Source: Geobacillus genomosp. 3 (GTDB lineage: Bacteria > Bacillota > Bacilli > Bacillales > Anoxybacillaceae). Taken from it: a stretch of DNA of 64,000 nucleotides. The number at the start of each line of letters is the position of its first letter. Position 1 is the stretch's first letter. A program made the translations under genes and the position numbers. The stretch is taken from NCBI RefSeq assembly GCF_000445995.2, contig NC_022080.4, positions 868,001 to 932,000 on the forward strand, read 5' to 3'. This document shows, piece after piece, positions 36,083 through 45,965 of the stretch. The notes below the pieces were generated by a model. It made no database searches. It saw only the letters and a program-made list of their open reading frames with translations, and was not told the DNA's origin.

Positions 36083-36832
36083 ATGGGCATGGAGCGGAAA
36101 ACAGTGATTGTCACCGGTGGAGCGAACGGCATCGGCAAGGCGGTCTCCGCGATGTTTGCCAAACAAGGCGCGAATGTGGCCATCGTGGATCGGGATGAAA
36201 AAAAAGGGGAAGCGTTTGCCGAACAGTTGCGGGCGGACGGACGACATGCCATATTTGTGGCGGCTGATGTCCGGGAAGTGAGCGACATCGAACGGTTTGT
36301 GAACGAAACAGTCAGCCGTTTTGGCCGCATCGACTATCTGATTAATAACGCCGGCGTTTCGCGTTGGAAATCGCCGTACGAGCTGACAGTGGACGAGTGG
36401 GATGATGTGTTGGCGACAAATTTACGCAGCGCCTTTTTGGCTTCACGGGAGGTGGCGAAACATATGCGTCGCAGCGGTAGAGGTGGGGCGATCGTGAATA
36501 TCGCCTCGACAAGGGCGCTCATGTCCGAGCCGAATTCAGAGGCGTACGCGGCATCCAAAGGCGGCCTCGTCGCTCTCACCCATGCGCTGGCCGTGTCGCT
36601 TTCCGCCGATCGCATTCGCGTCAACTGCATCAGCCCCGGTTGGATTGAAACGGGCGATTACGGAAAATTGCGGGATATCGACCACGAGCAGCATCCGGCC
36701 GGCCGCGTCGGCAAACCGGATGATATCGCCCGTGCCTGCCTTTATTTATGCGATGAGGAAAACGATTTTGTGACCGGAGTGAATCTTGTCATTGACGGGG
36801 GGATGACGAGGAAAATGATTTATATTGAGTAG
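36083..36832 (+). CDS. SDR-family oxidoreductase
   Basis: This 249-residue classical SDR has TGGANGIGKAV at the cofactor loop, NNAGVSRW, catalytic Ser in IASTRA, and YAASKGG. It ends in the usual NLVIDGGMTRK segment. The substrate is unknown; sugar alcohol or 3-oxoacyl substrates are possible. The ATG at 36083 has AAGGAGAAG upstream. It is next to a small unknown gene and then a histidine kinase. Confidence 0.85.
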   Translation: MGMERKTVIVTGGANGIGKAVSAMFAKQGANVAIVDRDEKKGEAFAEQLRADGRHAIFVAADVREVSDIERFVNETVSRFGRIDYLINNAGVSRWKSPYELTVDEWDDVLATNLRSAFLASREVAKHMRRSGRGGAIVNIASTRALMSEPNSEAYAASKGGLVALTHALAVSLSADRIRVNCISPGWIETGDYGKLRDIDHEQHPAGRVGKPDDIARACLYLCDEENDFVTGVNLVIDGGMTRKMIYIE

Positions 36833-36896
36833 GTGGCAAACATTTGGTAAAATAAATGAAATAGAGACGGCTTTGCAGCAAAGGTGGGAGTCAATG

Positions 36897-37142
36897 ATGA
36901 AAATCCGTAAAACGCCGCTAGTAGACGGACAAGCTCCAGCCTATGTATATATTTACGAAAACCGAAAAGAGGAATATGTCGTGCTGGCCATTCCGGCGCT
37001 CGAGTGGTCATTTTCGTTCTCTTATGAGGAGGAAGCAGAGGCAGTGGCACAGCGGCTCGGGATGTCGCTGCAAAAGCGGATCAGGCATGAACGCGCTGCC
37101 GTGCTGGCCGACCGATTGCTCGGGTGGGCGCGTGAAATGTAA
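36897..37142 (+). CDS. Small hypothetical protein, 81 residues
   Basis: The product starts MKIRKTPLVDGQAPAYVYIY and ends in a charged helix with ERAAVLADRLLGWAREM. No family is recognised with certainty. GGTGGGAG precedes the start codons at 36894 and 36897, and TAAAAT at 36848 may be the -10. A cytoplasmic alpha/beta protein is likely from the alternating pattern. Confidence 0.6.
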   Translation: MKIRKTPLVDGQAPAYVYIYENRKEEYVVLAIPALEWSFSFSYEEEAEAVAQRLGMSLQKRIRHERAAVLADRLLGWAREM

Positions 37143-37197
37143 CCAGGCGGACGGCGCGGCCGCCACTGACTTTGCATGTTAGGGGTTCGATGACAAA

Positions 37198-38493
37198 GTG
37201 TTAAACAAATCAAAAGTCATGGCAAGTTACATTGTATGCAGTGTTTTATGGGTAACTTTGACCGACGCCCTGCTCAATGTGCTGCCGGTCAGCCGCGGCG
37301 TGTACGTTGCGCTTAGCGCCGCCAAAGGAACAATCTTTATTTTGCTGTCGGTCGTGTTTTTGTACCAGCTGTTAAAAAAGCGTGAACAGCTTGAGAAAGC
37401 GGAAGAAAATGAGCAGCAGCTGTTAACGCTCATTAACTCGATGCCCGACTTTGTTTGTTTTAAAGACAGTGAAGGGCGTTGGCTTCGCGTCAATGATTTT
37501 GGCCGGCGGCTCTACCATCTCGAGCATATTGACTATGTCGGAAAAACGGATCGCGAGCTAGGTGAACTCGTGCCGTTTTTTAAAGCAGCGTTTGAGCAGT
37601 GCATCGAATCGGACCGCGAAGCGTGGGAAAGTGGGACGTTAACCCGGCGTGAGGAGTCGTTCGAGACGCTCGAGGGGGAATTGAAGACGTTTGACGTCAT
37701 TAAAGTGCCGCTGTTTGAGGAAAACGGCGCGCGCAAAGGATTGTTGACGATCGGCCGCGACATTACTCAACAAAAGCTTACCGAGGAGCTGCTGCTGAAA
37801 AAGGAGAAGCTATCGGTGCTCGGAGAGCTGGCCGCCGGCATTGCCCATGAAATTCGCAATCCGCTCACATCAATGAAAGGCTTTATGCAAATGATGCAAG
37901 AAACGCGCGAAGTGAATGAGGATCACGTGCGCATTATGCTGAGTGAGCTTGGCCGCGTCAACCAAATCGTCAGCGAGCTGCTTGTACTTGCCAAGCCGCA
38001 AAGCCATGATTACCGGCTGTTTTTGTTGGGTGAGGCCATCTCGTATGTCATTAGTTTGATCGGCCATGAGGCCACATTAAATAACGTTTCCATCTCCGTC
38101 CATAACAACGCGCCAAAAGCCTGTGTGTACGGCGATCAAAACCAAATTGTTCAAGTGCTTTTAAACGTGATGAAAAACGCCATTGAAGCAATGCCAGACG
38201 GCGGGAGCTTATATGTCCGTGTTTCTGAAGCCGAAGGCCTGATCCGCTTGGATATTGTCGACACGGGTATCGGCATTTCGAAAGAGCGGTTACAAAAGAT
38301 CGGTGAACCGTTTTTTACCTTGAAGGAAAAAGGGATGGGGCTCGGACTGACAACAAGCATGAAAATTGTTCAGGAACATAAAGGAATCATGCAGATTGAG
38401 AGTGAAGTCGGGAAGGGAACGGTCGTCCATTTGACGTTTCCGTCCGGCTATGCGTTTGCCGACGCGAATGGCCGGCAGAAGGTGCCATCATGA
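37198..38493 (+). CDS. PAS-domain sensor histidine kinase
   Basis: This 431-residue kinase has two N-terminal membrane helices (about 10-60), a PAS domain (about 75-195, SMPDFVCFKDSEGRW), a HisKA domain with GIAHEIRNPLTSMKGF, and a HATPase domain with NVMKNAIEAM, DTGIGIS and GMGLGL. It resembles the sporulation kinases KinD/KinE of bacilli that feed the Spo0F phosphorelay. No response regulator gene is adjacent, as usual for orphan kinases of that group. GTG 37198 is the best available start but has a weak RBS. The signal is unknown. Confidence 0.87.
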   Translation: MLNKSKVMASYIVCSVLWVTLTDALLNVLPVSRGVYVALSAAKGTIFILLSVVFLYQLLKKREQLEKAEENEQQLLTLINSMPDFVCFKDSEGRWLRVNDFGRRLYHLEHIDYVGKTDRELGELVPFFKAAFEQCIESDREAWESGTLTRREESFETLEGELKTFDVIKVPLFEENGARKGLLTIGRDITQQKLTEELLLKKEKLSVLGELAAGIAHEIRNPLTSMKGFMQMMQETREVNEDHVRIMLSELGRVNQIVSELLVLAKPQSHDYRLFLLGEAISYVISLIGHEATLNNVSISVHNNAPKACVYGDQNQIVQVLLNVMKNAIEAMPDGGSLYVRVSEAEGLIRLDIVDTGIGISKERLQKIGEPFFTLKEKGMGLGLTTSMKIVQEHKGIMQIESEVGKGTVVHLTFPSGYAFADANGRQKVPS

Positions 38494-38532
38494 AAACAGG
38501 CGTCCCCGCATGGTGCGGGGATGCCTGTTTTG
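38493..38532 (+). terminator. Terminator of the histidine kinase gene
   Basis: AAAACAGGC-TCCCCGC and its complement GCGGGGA-GCCTGTTTT make a long stem ending in T4. Confidence 0.85.
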
Positions 38533-38776
38533 CTATTGACCCCCTGTGTCGACACGGCCTCGAAAGGCTGACGGATTACATGATGGGCGAGAGCGGTTGC
38601 CTTGCCGATTGTAATAGACGGCGTCGGTACATAGTAGTTCGAAATGCGTCCCTCGTTTTTGTTGTTGTATTTTTCCTGCTTGGAAAGTAGCTTTGCCCGG
38701 TTTCGGATGGTTGCTCCGCTGTGTGCGGCTGCAGCGGCCAAACGGCGAGGGGGGGGTTGGGTCAGCTCCGCTGTCG

Positions 38777-38905
38777 TTATGAGCGGTTTTTCTTCGCTTG
38801 TTTTGCTGTATCAATGCTATCTTTGGCCATTTCTGCTTCCGCCTTTGAAACGGTCGGATTGGCCACCTCTTGGCTGACTTTGTTTTGTCTTCCCTTTTTT
38901 GACAT
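38777..38905 (-). CDS. Very small basic protein, 42 residues, possible spore protein
   Basis: An ORF of 43 codons starting MSKKGRQNKVSQEVANPTVS has AGGAGG six bases before its ATG. The product is charged, with many Lys, Ala and Gln and no hydrophobic segment, in the style of small acid-soluble spore proteins, but it matches none that I recognise. The 245 bases between its end and the kinase terminator show no other gene. Confidence 0.55.
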   Translation of the reverse strand: MSKKGRQNKVSQEVANPTVSKAEAEMAKDSIDTAKQAKKNRS

Positions 38906-38931
38906 GTTTTCTCCTCCTTTCCTTCTATAAC

Positions 38932-39696
38932 TTATCGCCGGCCGTACACACGCAAAATGTGATTTAACTCCCCGCTATGTTTGGTCGGGATTTGATGGCG
39001 GGCCCGGTCGATCAACACGATGTTGGCATGCGGCACATAGTGGCGGAACATAGCGATATAGGCATGGATGTAACGGTCACGCGCTCCGTAAATGAGCAGC
39101 AAAGGCAAGCGGAGGGAAGCCAGCTGCTCTGTGCAGCAGTAGACAAGCCCGGCCCGGTAAGTTGTGTCTAAATCTTGTTTGTCAGCCAGCCGGACGTACT
39201 GTTTGAACAGCTTCCGTTCGCGTCGGTTCGTTCCATGTCCGATGGCAAGCGCCGAGGAGAGCAAAGAGAAGGCCCCAAGTTTGGAAGCCAAAATGCCAAG
39301 CCAAAACTCACCGTACAAAAGCGGGGTGCATACTTCAGGAAACCCGCCGATCAAAACGAGCTGTTCGACGTGCTGCGGGTAGCGAAGCGCAAACTCGAGC
39401 GCAATCGACCCGCCGTTCGAATAGCCGCAAATGATGGCGCGCCTGACGCCAAGGGAGCGGAGCAATATGGAAACGTCGTCCGCGAGCAGCGGCACGGTAA
39501 TCGGTATATCTGACGGACTGCTTCTCCCATTTCCGCGCATATCGTACAAAATAAGACGAAAATGGCGTGCGAGCGGCTCCTGCTGGCGAAAAATGATATG
39601 TCCCAGCCCCGGAGGGTGGATGAACAAAAGCGGTGGCCCTTCCCCTTTTTCCTCATAATAAAGACGGACGCGCTCATTAATGGAAACGTATGGCAT
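38932..39696 (-). CDS. Alpha/beta-hydrolase
   Basis: This 254-residue hydrolase has the oxyanion-side FIHPPGLGH, nucleophile elbow GYSNGG, an acid in YGARDRY and a late His in RARHQIP, completing a Ser-Asp-His triad. The ATG at 39696 follows GAGGGGGGA. It is divergent from glcT. The substrate is not predictable. Confidence 0.85.
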   Translation of the reverse strand: MPYVSINERVRLYYEEKGEGPPLLFIHPPGLGHIIFRQQEPLARHFRLILYDMRGNGRSSPSDIPITVPLLADDVSILLRSLGVRRAIICGYSNGGSIALEFALRYPQHVEQLVLIGGFPEVCTPLLYGEFWLGILASKLGAFSLLSSALAIGHGTNRRERKLFKQYVRLADKQDLDTTYRAGLVYCCTEQLASLRLPLLLIYGARDRYIHAYIAMFRHYVPHANIVLIDRARHQIPTKHSGELNHILRVYGRR

Positions 39697-39779
39697 ATAA
39701 ATCCCCCCTCTCTTGGCTTGGCCTCTATAGTATGGAAAGAAGGACAATATCCCATCCAAAAAAACGCCATCTTTTTTCA

Positions 39780-39809
39780 TTGAGCAGGACGGTGTTTCCG
39801 GTTTATAAT
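39780..39809 (+). promoter_or_regulatory. glcT promoter
   Basis: TTGAGC (39780-39785) and TATAAT (39804-39809) with an 18-base spacer lie 50 bases ahead of the glcT start. Confidence 0.65.
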
Positions 39810-39858
39810 TAGTCGCGTAATGAATAACGGGCAAGCGTCACGGAAAGGAGGGAGCTTG

Positions 39859-40716
39859 ATGGAACAGTCGTTTCGTGTAGAAAAGGCGCTCAATAACAAT
39901 GTGTTAATCGCTTCCCATCCAGCGTATGGCGAAGTCGTCCTGCTTGGCAAAGGAATCGGCTTCGGCAAAAAAAAGGGGGACGAAATTGCTGAGAGCGCTG
40001 TTGAAAAGTGCTTTGTTCTCAAAAATGAACGTGAACAAGAGCAATACAAAAAACTGCTCCCTGAATTGAGCGAAGAGTTTATCGCCCTTATGAACGAGGT
40101 GATTCAACATATTAAGCAGCGCGTCGGCGTGCCATTAAACGAGCACATCCACGTCGCGCTGACCGATCATATCGCGTTTACGCTAAAGCGGCTTGAGCAA
40201 GGATTGGACGTCAAAAACCCGTTTTTGGCCGAGACGAAAAGTTTGTACCCGCTTGAGTATAAAATCGCGGCTGAAGTCGCCGGGCTGATTGGCGATAAGC
40301 TCGGGGTCGCACTGCCGGAGGGGGAGGCTGGCTTCATCGCCCTTCACATTCATAGCGCCATTTCAAAACAAAGCTTGTCGGAAGCGAATCAATATTCCCA
40401 GCTTATCGCGAAGCTCGTCGGGATTGTCGAACGGCAACTTGGCATCGACATCGATCGTGAGAGCATTCACTATTTGCGTTTCGTCCGTCATTTGCGCTAT
40501 GCGATCGATCGACTGAAGAAAGGCGAAAAAGTCGAAGAACCAAAAAATTTGTCGAAAATCTTGAAAGAGGCTTATCCGCTATGCTATAATCTAGCATGGA
40601 AGTTAGTTAAAGTCATGCAGCAAACGCTTCATCTGCCGGCTGACGACGCCGAGGCAGTCTATTTGACGCTGCATTTGCAGCGGTTAGCGGAAAAAAAGAG
40701 CGGCACAACTATATAA
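39859..40716 (+). CDS. glcT: GlcT, transcription antiterminator for ptsG
   Basis: This BglG-family protein has an N-terminal RNA-binding domain (about 1-60) and two PTS-regulation domains. In B. subtilis it binds the RAT element ahead of ptsG when glucose is present and prevents termination; phosphorylation by PtsG and HPr controls it. Conserved PRD histidines are visible in ALTDHIAFTLKR, FIALHIHSA, RFVRHLRYA and LTLHLQR. ATG 39859 follows AAGGAGGG. The RAT and terminator are found directly downstream. Confidence 0.95.
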   Translation: MEQSFRVEKALNNNVLIASHPAYGEVVLLGKGIGFGKKKGDEIAESAVEKCFVLKNEREQEQYKKLLPELSEEFIALMNEVIQHIKQRVGVPLNEHIHVALTDHIAFTLKRLEQGLDVKNPFLAETKSLYPLEYKIAAEVAGLIGDKLGVALPEGEAGFIALHIHSAISKQSLSEANQYSQLIAKLVGIVERQLGIDIDRESIHYLRFVRHLRYAIDRLKKGEKVEEPKNLSKILKEAYPLCYNLAWKLVKVMQQTLHLPADDAEAVYLTLHLQRLAEKKSGTTI

Positions 40717-40726
40717 CACTGTCTCG

Positions 40727-40850
40727 CTTTACGTGTTACTGATTCGATCAGGCATGAGTAAAGAGGGCGAAATAGAGCGGCAACAACCGAGAATTCGCAT
40801 TCGGGTTGTTGTAAGCGTTCTTTTTGTCTCTCTTTATTCATGCCTTTTTT
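40727..40850 (+). promoter_or_regulatory. RAT antiterminator and overlapping terminator ahead of ptsG
   Basis: The RAT-like stem at 40727-40763 pairs CTTTAC with GTAAAG and CTGAT with ATCAG, leaving internal loops GTGTTA/GCATGA. Its 3' half overlaps GGCATGAGTAAAGAG (40751-40765), which otherwise pairs over 15 positions with CTCTTTATTCATGCC (40830-40844) and ends in T6, the terminator. An extra hairpin (40781-40811) lies in the loop. GlcT binding to the RAT would free transcription into ptsG. Confidence 0.88.
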
Positions 40851-40955
40851 ATTGCTGGCGGTTTGTCTGAAAAATGATCGCCTGCCCATTTTCAGTACAT
40901 GAATCCGCTGTTTGCTGCAAAACTTAAGAAAAGGAAACTAAAGGAGGTCGTAAAG

Positions 40956-42971
40956 ATGAAACGAGCGTTTGGCACGCTGCAAAAAGTCGGGAAAGCGCTC
41001 ATGCTTCCGGTAGCTCTCTTGCCGGCGGCGGGGATTTTGTTGGCGCTTGGCAACGCCTTGAAAAACCCGGCGCTCACCGACAAAGTCCCGGCCTTAAAAG
41101 CCGACTGGGTCGTGCTCGTCTCAAACGTCATGGAGCAGGCGGGCGGCATTGTTTTCGCCAACTTGTCGCTCTTATTCGCGGTTGGTGTCGCCATCGGCCT
41201 GGCGGGCGGGGACGGAGTTGCCGGTTTGGCGGCGATCATCGGCTACTTAATTATGAACGTCACGATGGGTGTCGTTTTAGGCGTGACGGCCGATATGGTC
41301 GGCGCGAATCCGTCGTTTGCCAACATTCTTGGCATTCCGACGCTGCAAACCGGCGTTTTTGGCGGGATTATCGTCGGGATTTTGGCAGCGTATATGTATA
41401 ACAAATACTTCAACATTGAATTGCCGCAATATCTCGGCTTTTTTGCCGGCAAGCGGTTCGTGCCAATCATCACGGCTGTATCTGCGGTCGCGCTAGGCAT
41501 TATTATGACGTTTATTTGGCCGCCGATCCAACAAGGGCTCAATGCGTTCTCGCACAATATGATTGATGCGAACAGAACGGTTGCGGCGTTCATTTTTGGT
41601 GTTATCGAGCGGGCGTTGATCCCGTTTGGCCTCCATCATATTTTTTATTCACCGTTTTGGTATGAGTTTGGTGAATACGTCAATAAGGCCGGACAAATTG
41701 TGCGCGGCGACCAAAAAATCTTTTTTGAGCAGCTGAAAGACGGCGTCGAGCTGACGGCCGGCACGTTTATGACCGGAAAGTTTCCGTTTATGATGTTCGG
41801 CCTTCCGGCGGCAGCGCTCGCGATTTACCATGAGGCGCGCCCGGAAAACAAAAAAGTGGTCGCCGGCATTATGGGCTCAGCAGCGTTGACGTCGTTTTTA
41901 ACGGGGATTACGGAGCCGATCGAGTTTTCGTTTTTGTTCGTCGCGCCGGCGTTGTTTGCCATTCACTGCGTCTTTGCCGGGCTGTCGTTTATGATGATGC
42001 ATTTGTTAAACGTCAAAATCGGGATGACGTTCTCCGGTGGGGTCATTGACTTTTTGCTGTTTGGCGTGTTGCCGAACCGGACGGCGTGGTGGCTCGTCAT
42101 TCCAGTCGGCTTAGCATTTGCTGTCATTTATTACTTTGGGTTCCGTTTTGCGATTCGCAAGTGGGATTTGGCGACTCCGGGCCGCGAAAAAACGGTCGAT
42201 GAAACGCCAAAAGCGGAGGCGGCCGCCGGCGATTTACCGTATGAAGTGCTCGCCGCTCTCGGCGGAAAGGAAAATATCGAACATTTGGATGCGTGCATTA
42301 CGCGCTTGCGCGTGTCAGTCCGCGACATTGGTGAAGTCGACAAAGGCCGGCTGAAGGAGCTCGGCGCCGCCGGTGTGCTCGAAGTGGGCAACAACGTGCA
42401 AGCGATCTTCGGTCCGAAATCGGACATTCTTAAAGGGCAAATTCATGATATTATGCAAGGAAAAGCGCCGGCAAAAGTGAAAGAAGAGTCGAGGGAAGCA
42501 GCGCCGGCTGCAGCCGGGGTGGAAACGGTCGCTTCTCCGCTTGCCGGAGAAATCGTTCCGCTTTCCGATGTGCCGGACCAAGTATTTTCGCAAAAAATGA
42601 TGGGCGACGGCTTCGCTGTTATGCCGACGGAGGGTACAGTCGTCTCTCCTGTCGACGGAAAGATCATCAACGTGTTCCCGACAAAGCATGCCATTGGCAT
42701 TCAGTCGGCTGGCGGGCGCGAAATTTTGATCCACGTCGGCATTGATACGGTGAAGCTGAACGGTGAAGGGTTTGAAGCACTCGTAAAAGAGGGCGATGAG
42801 GTGAAAAAGGGACAGCCGATTTTGCGTGTTGATCTCGATTATGTAAAAAACAACGCACCATCCATTGTGACGCCGGTCATTTTCACGAACTTGCAAGCCG
42901 GCGAGACGGTGCGTGTGAAAAAGCAAGGCGCGGTCGCCCAAGGTGAAAACGGCGTCGTCGAAATCGGCTGA
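40956..42971 (+). CDS. ptsG: PTS glucose permease, EIICBA
   Basis: PtsG imports and phosphorylates glucose. The 671-residue protein contains an N-terminal IIC membrane domain (about 1-400), a IIB domain with phosphorylated C447 in [10 protein letters not shown], and a C-terminal IIA domain with H593 in [14 protein letters not shown] 40956 follows AAAGGAGG. The operon continues with ptsH and ptsI, and expression is controlled by the GlcT system just upstream. Confidence 0.96.
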   Translation: MKRAFGTLQKVGKALMLPVALLPAAGILLALGNALKNPALTDKVPALKADWVVLVSNVMEQAGGIVFANLSLLFAVGVAIGLAGGDGVAGLAAIIGYLIMNVTMGVVLGVTADMVGANPSFANILGIPTLQTGVFGGIIVGILAAYMYNKYFNIELPQYLGFFAGKRFVPIITAVSAVALGIIMTFIWPPIQQGLNAFSHNMIDANRTVAAFIFGVIERALIPFGLHHIFYSPFWYEFGEYVNKAGQIVRGDQKIFFEQLKDGVELTAGTFMTGKFPFMMFGLPAAALAIYHEARPENKKVVAGIMGSAALTSFLTGITEPIEFSFLFVAPALFAIHCVFAGLSFMMMHLLNVKIGMTFSGGVIDFLLFGVLPNRTAWWLVIPVGLAFAVIYYFGFRFAIRKWDLATPGREKTVDETPKAEAAAGDLPYEVLAALGGKENIEHLDACITRLRVSVRDIGEVDKGRLKELGAAGVLEVGNNVQAIFGPKSDILKGQIHDIMQGKAPAKVKEESREAAPAAAGVETVASPLAGEIVPLSDVPDQVFSQKMMGDGFAVMPTEGTVVSPVDGKIINVFPTKHAIGIQSAGGREILIHVGIDTVKLNGEGFEALVKEGDEVKKGQPILRVDLDYVKNNAPSIVTPVIFTNLQAGETVRVKKQGAVAQGENGVVEIG

Positions 42972-43007
42972 CCGCCGCCGGCATTTGCGGAGGACAAGCG
43001 CTTTCCG

Positions 43008-43036
43008 TTGCCTCCCCCCGGCGCATTTGATATGAT
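43008..43036 (+). promoter_or_regulatory. ptsH promoter
   Basis: TTGCCT (43008-43013) and TATGAT (43031-43036) are 17 bases apart, giving ptsHI a second promoter independent of GlcT. Confidence 0.6.
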
Positions 43037-43073
43037 AGCAAGGAAAAATTAACGAAAAGGGGATTGATGAACG

Positions 43074-43340
43074 ATGGCAGAAAAAACGTTTACAGTGACT
43101 TCAGACTCCGGCATTCATGCCCGCCCGGCGACGATTTTGGTGCAAACGGCGAGCAAGTTTAACAGCGAAATTCAGCTCGAGTACAACGACAAAACGGTGA
43201 ATTTAAAGTCGATCATGGGCGTCATGTCGTTAGGCATTCCGAAGGGGGCCACGATTAAAATTACGGCAGAAGGGGCCGATGCAGCAGAGGCGATGGCAGC
43301 GTTGACGGACACGTTGGCGAAAGAAGGCCTTGCCGAGTAA
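43074..43340 (+). CDS. ptsH: HPr phosphocarrier
   Basis: HPr carries phosphate from enzyme I to the sugar EIIs, and its Ser-phosphorylated form is CcpA's corepressor. The 88-residue protein has catalytic H15 (GIHARPA) and regulatory S46 (NLKSIMG). The ORF starts after AAAAGGGG and its stop overlaps the ptsI ATG (TAATG). Confidence 0.98.
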   Translation: MAEKTFTVTSDSGIHARPATILVQTASKFNSEIQLEYNDKTVNLKSIMGVMSLGIPKGATIKITAEGADAAEAMAALTDTLAKEGLAE

Positions 43341-45061
43341 TGGAAAAAACTATCCGTGGGATTGCTGCATCGAGCGGTATTGCCATTGCCAAGGCATACC
43401 GCTTAGAAACCCCTCATTTGGCGGCTGAAAAACGAGCTGTCGCCGATGCCGAGGCGGAAGTGGCGCGGCTTGAAGCAGCGGTCGCCAAGGCGAAGGAAGA
43501 GCTTGAAGCGATTAAACAACACGCCCTTGAAAAGCTCGGTGAAGACAAAGCCGCCATTTTTGCCGCCCATTTGTTGGTGCTTGACGATCCGGAGCTGCTC
43601 AATCCGATTAAAGAAAAAATTAAAACCGAACAAGTGAACGCCGAGTATGCGCTTGATGAAACGGCATCGTTCTTTATTTCCATGTTTGAAGGCATGGACA
43701 ATGAATATATGAAAGAGCGGGCCGCTGACATCCGCGATGTCACGAAGCGCGTCCTCGCTCATTTGCTCGGCGTTGCCACCTCCAACCCGAGCTTGATTTC
43801 TGAAGAAGTCGTCATCATTGCCGAGGATTTGACACCATCCGATACGGCGCAACTAAACCGCCAATATGTCAAAGGATTTGCGACTGACATCGGTGGGCGG
43901 ACATCGCACTCAGCGATTATGGCCCGCTCGCTCGAAATCCCGGCCGTCGTCGGCACGAAGGCGGTGACGGCGGAAGTAAAAAATGGCGACATCGTCATCA
44001 TCGACGGGCTTGACGGACAAGTGGTTGTCAATCCGTCGCCAGAGCTGCTCGCCCGTTATGAGGAAAAACGGGCCGGCTATGAAGCGCAAAAAGCGGAATG
44101 GGCGAAACTCGTCCACGAGGCGACCGTAACAGCTGACGGTGTCCATGTCGAGCTGGCGGCCAACATCGGCACGCCGGACGATGTAAAAGGTGTGCTCGCG
44201 AACGGTGCGGAAGGCATCGGCTTGTACCGGACGGAGTTTTTATATATGGGACGTTCAGATTTGCCGACCGAAGAAGAGCAGTTTGCCGCCTACCAAACGG
44301 TGCTTGAGCAAATGAAGGGCAAGCCGGTCGTTGTGCGCACGCTTGACATCGGCGGCGACAAAGAGCTGCCGTATTTGCAGCTGCCAAAAGAACTAAACCC
44401 GTTTTTAGGGTTCCGGGCCATCCGCCTTTGCCTTGAGATGCAAGATATGTTCCGGACGCAGCTGCGCGCCTTGCTGCGGGCGAGCGTGTACGGCAACTTG
44501 AAAATCATGTTTCCGATGATCGCAACGCTCGATGAATTCCGCCAGGCGAAAGCGATTTTGCTTGAAGAGAAAGAGGCGCTTCTCCGCCAAGGGGTTCCGG
44601 TCGCGGATGAAATTGAAGTCGGCATGATGGTCGAGATTCCGGCGGCTGCCGTCATGGCGGATCAGTTTGCGAAAGAAGTCGATTTCTTCAGCATCGGAAC
44701 GAACGACTTGATCCAATATACGATGGCAGCCGACCGGATGAACGAACGTGTTTCATATTTGTACCAGCCTTACAATCCGGCGATTTTACGGCTCATCAGC
44801 CACGTGATCGATGCCGCTCATCGCGAAGGGAAATGGGTCGGCATGTGCGGTGAAATGGCCGGCGATCCGATTGCGATTCCGGTTTTGCTCGGCTTGGGGC
44901 TCGATGAGTTCAGCATGAGCGCCACCTCGATTTTGCCGGCGCGCGCCCAGTTGAAACAGCTGTCGAAAGAAAAGGCGGCCGGTATCAAAGAGACGGTGCT
45001 GTCGCTCGGAACGGCCGAGGAAGTTGTGTCGTTTGTCAAACAAACGTTCCATATGGCTTGA
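43340..45061 (+). CDS. ptsI: PTS enzyme I
   Basis: Enzyme I takes phosphate from phosphoenolpyruvate and passes it to HPr. It has 573 residues with phosphorylated H190 in [13 protein letters not shown] and the PEP-binding [14 protein letters not shown] and MCGEMAGD motifs. Translation is coupled to ptsH by the overlapping TAATG. Confidence 0.98.
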   Translation: MEKTIRGIAASSGIAIAKAYRLETPHLAAEKRAVADAEAEVARLEAAVAKAKEELEAIKQHALEKLGEDKAAIFAAHLLVLDDPELLNPIKEKIKTEQVNAEYALDETASFFISMFEGMDNEYMKERAADIRDVTKRVLAHLLGVATSNPSLISEEVVIIAEDLTPSDTAQLNRQYVKGFATDIGGRTSHSAIMARSLEIPAVVGTKAVTAEVKNGDIVIIDGLDGQVVVNPSPELLARYEEKRAGYEAQKAEWAKLVHEATVTADGVHVELAANIGTPDDVKGVLANGAEGIGLYRTEFLYMGRSDLPTEEEQFAAYQTVLEQMKGKPVVVRTLDIGGDKELPYLQLPKELNPFLGFRAIRLCLEMQDMFRTQLRALLRASVYGNLKIMFPMIATLDEFRQAKAILLEEKEALLRQGVPVADEIEVGMMVEIPAAAVMADQFAKEVDFFSIGTNDLIQYTMAADRMNERVSYLYQPYNPAILRLISHVIDAAHREGKWVGMCGEMAGDPIAIPVLLGLGLDEFSMSATSILPARAQLKQLSKEKAAGIKETVLSLGTAEEVVSFVKQTFHMA

Positions 45062-45069
45062 TCATCGCG

Positions 45070-45108
45070 AAAGGCGCAGCGGCATGAATCGGCCGTTGCG
45101 CCTTTTTT
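45070..45108 (+). terminator. Terminator of ptsGHI
   Basis: AAGGCGCA pairs with TGCGCCTT, with an inner CGGC/GGCCG pairing, then T6. Confidence 0.85.
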
Positions 45109-45129
45109 GTCTTTGCCATTCCCCCAAAA

Positions 45130-45305
45130 GAAGTTTCCCACTTCTAAACGAAGGGAAAATGGGAGATGAATTTCGATCAGGCGTATCCTAACGTCTGCCA
45201 GAACCGTAGGGGACACGGGGTTCGCTCGGTCCATTTCCCATCATGAGATGGGATTACCCGAGAAGCCCCCGCCTCTAAGCAAAGCGCAGGTGGTGGGTAG
45301 TTCAC
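45130..45305 (+). mobile_element. Short IS200/IS605-like remnant, copy 1
   Basis: This 176-base noncoding segment shares most of its sequence with 56588-56816. Common blocks include ATCATGAGATGGGATTACCC and GAGAAGCCCCC, a stem built by CCCATC/GATGGG, and a terminal GCCCCCGCC/GGTGGTGGG pairing, ending near TTCAC. IS200/IS605-family elements with TnpB have such structured right ends, from which the omega-RNA is transcribed. There is no transposase gene, so it is a deletion derivative or nonautonomous relative. Family assignment rests on memory of such right ends. Confidence 0.5.
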
Positions 45306-45333
45306 AGGCAGGGCATATGTTTCCGCGTTCTGC

Positions 45334-45885
45334 TCAAGCCAACAGCGGCGTCGACGATTCATAGCCATACCGCTGCCGGACCGTAAGCGAAAGGCCGAGA
45401 GCGATGACTTTGGCCATTTGGTAAACAATGTGCAAATTCGTGTACGGAAGTGCGCTCATATCGGCGGTATCTTCCATTACGACGCCCATCACGCTGATGT
45501 CGCCAATCGATGGCAGCGATTTGCCGAGCGCAGTGCCAGGGGAAAGGGCGCCAGGGCGGATGGCGATCGTATGGACAAACGGCCGCGGCCCGACAATGCT
45601 GTCGATTGCCACTACGTACGTCCCATCTTCGGTTTGCAATTGTTCGCACACGCGACGGATGTTTGTCGCATCAACAGGTTGCCTGAGTGTGCCGATTACG
45701 GTCAAATGATCCGGATAGGCGTTTTCAAGCAGCGTGCCGACGAACGGCCCTAAGCTGTCACCGTTAATGCGGTTGCTGCCGATGCAAACGACGGTCAAAC
45801 GGGGGACATGTGCCGGCAGCAAAGAAAACAGTTCATTGCGAATAAGAAAAGGAGCGAGCGGATCGCTGTAGGAAATCGGTCTCAT
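45334..45885 (-). CDS. yyaC: YyaC-like spore protein (GPR-related)
   Basis: This 183-residue protein belongs to the DUF1256 family of sporulation proteins related to the germination protease GPR. Motifs are VVCIGSNRINGDSLGPFVG near residue 33, DATNI, AIDSIVG and SIGDISVMGVV. It is expected in the forespore. It stands alone, divergent from a remnant on one side and upstream of GNAT on the other. Confidence 0.87.
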   Translation of the reverse strand: MRPISYSDPLAPFLIRNELFSLLPAHVPRLTVVCIGSNRINGDSLGPFVGTLLENAYPDHLTVIGTLRQPVDATNIRRVCEQLQTEDGTYVVAIDSIVGPRPFVHTIAIRPGALSPGTALGKSLPSIGDISVMGVVMEDTADMSALPYTNLHIVYQMAKVIALGLSLTVRQRYGYESSTPLLA

Positions 45886-45965
45886 CGATGGCGATTCCTT
45901 TCCGTCTATATTCTCCTTTTCTTATTTCGCGGCTGCTGCCGGCGATTCCTTTCTTTTTATTGTTG

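Noticed and set aside
45130..45305. T-box, riboswitch or CRISPR explanation for the conserved structured segment
   Set aside because: No T-box or known aptamer sequence, no array of spaced repeats, and a second dispersed copy exists, which fits a mobile remnant better.
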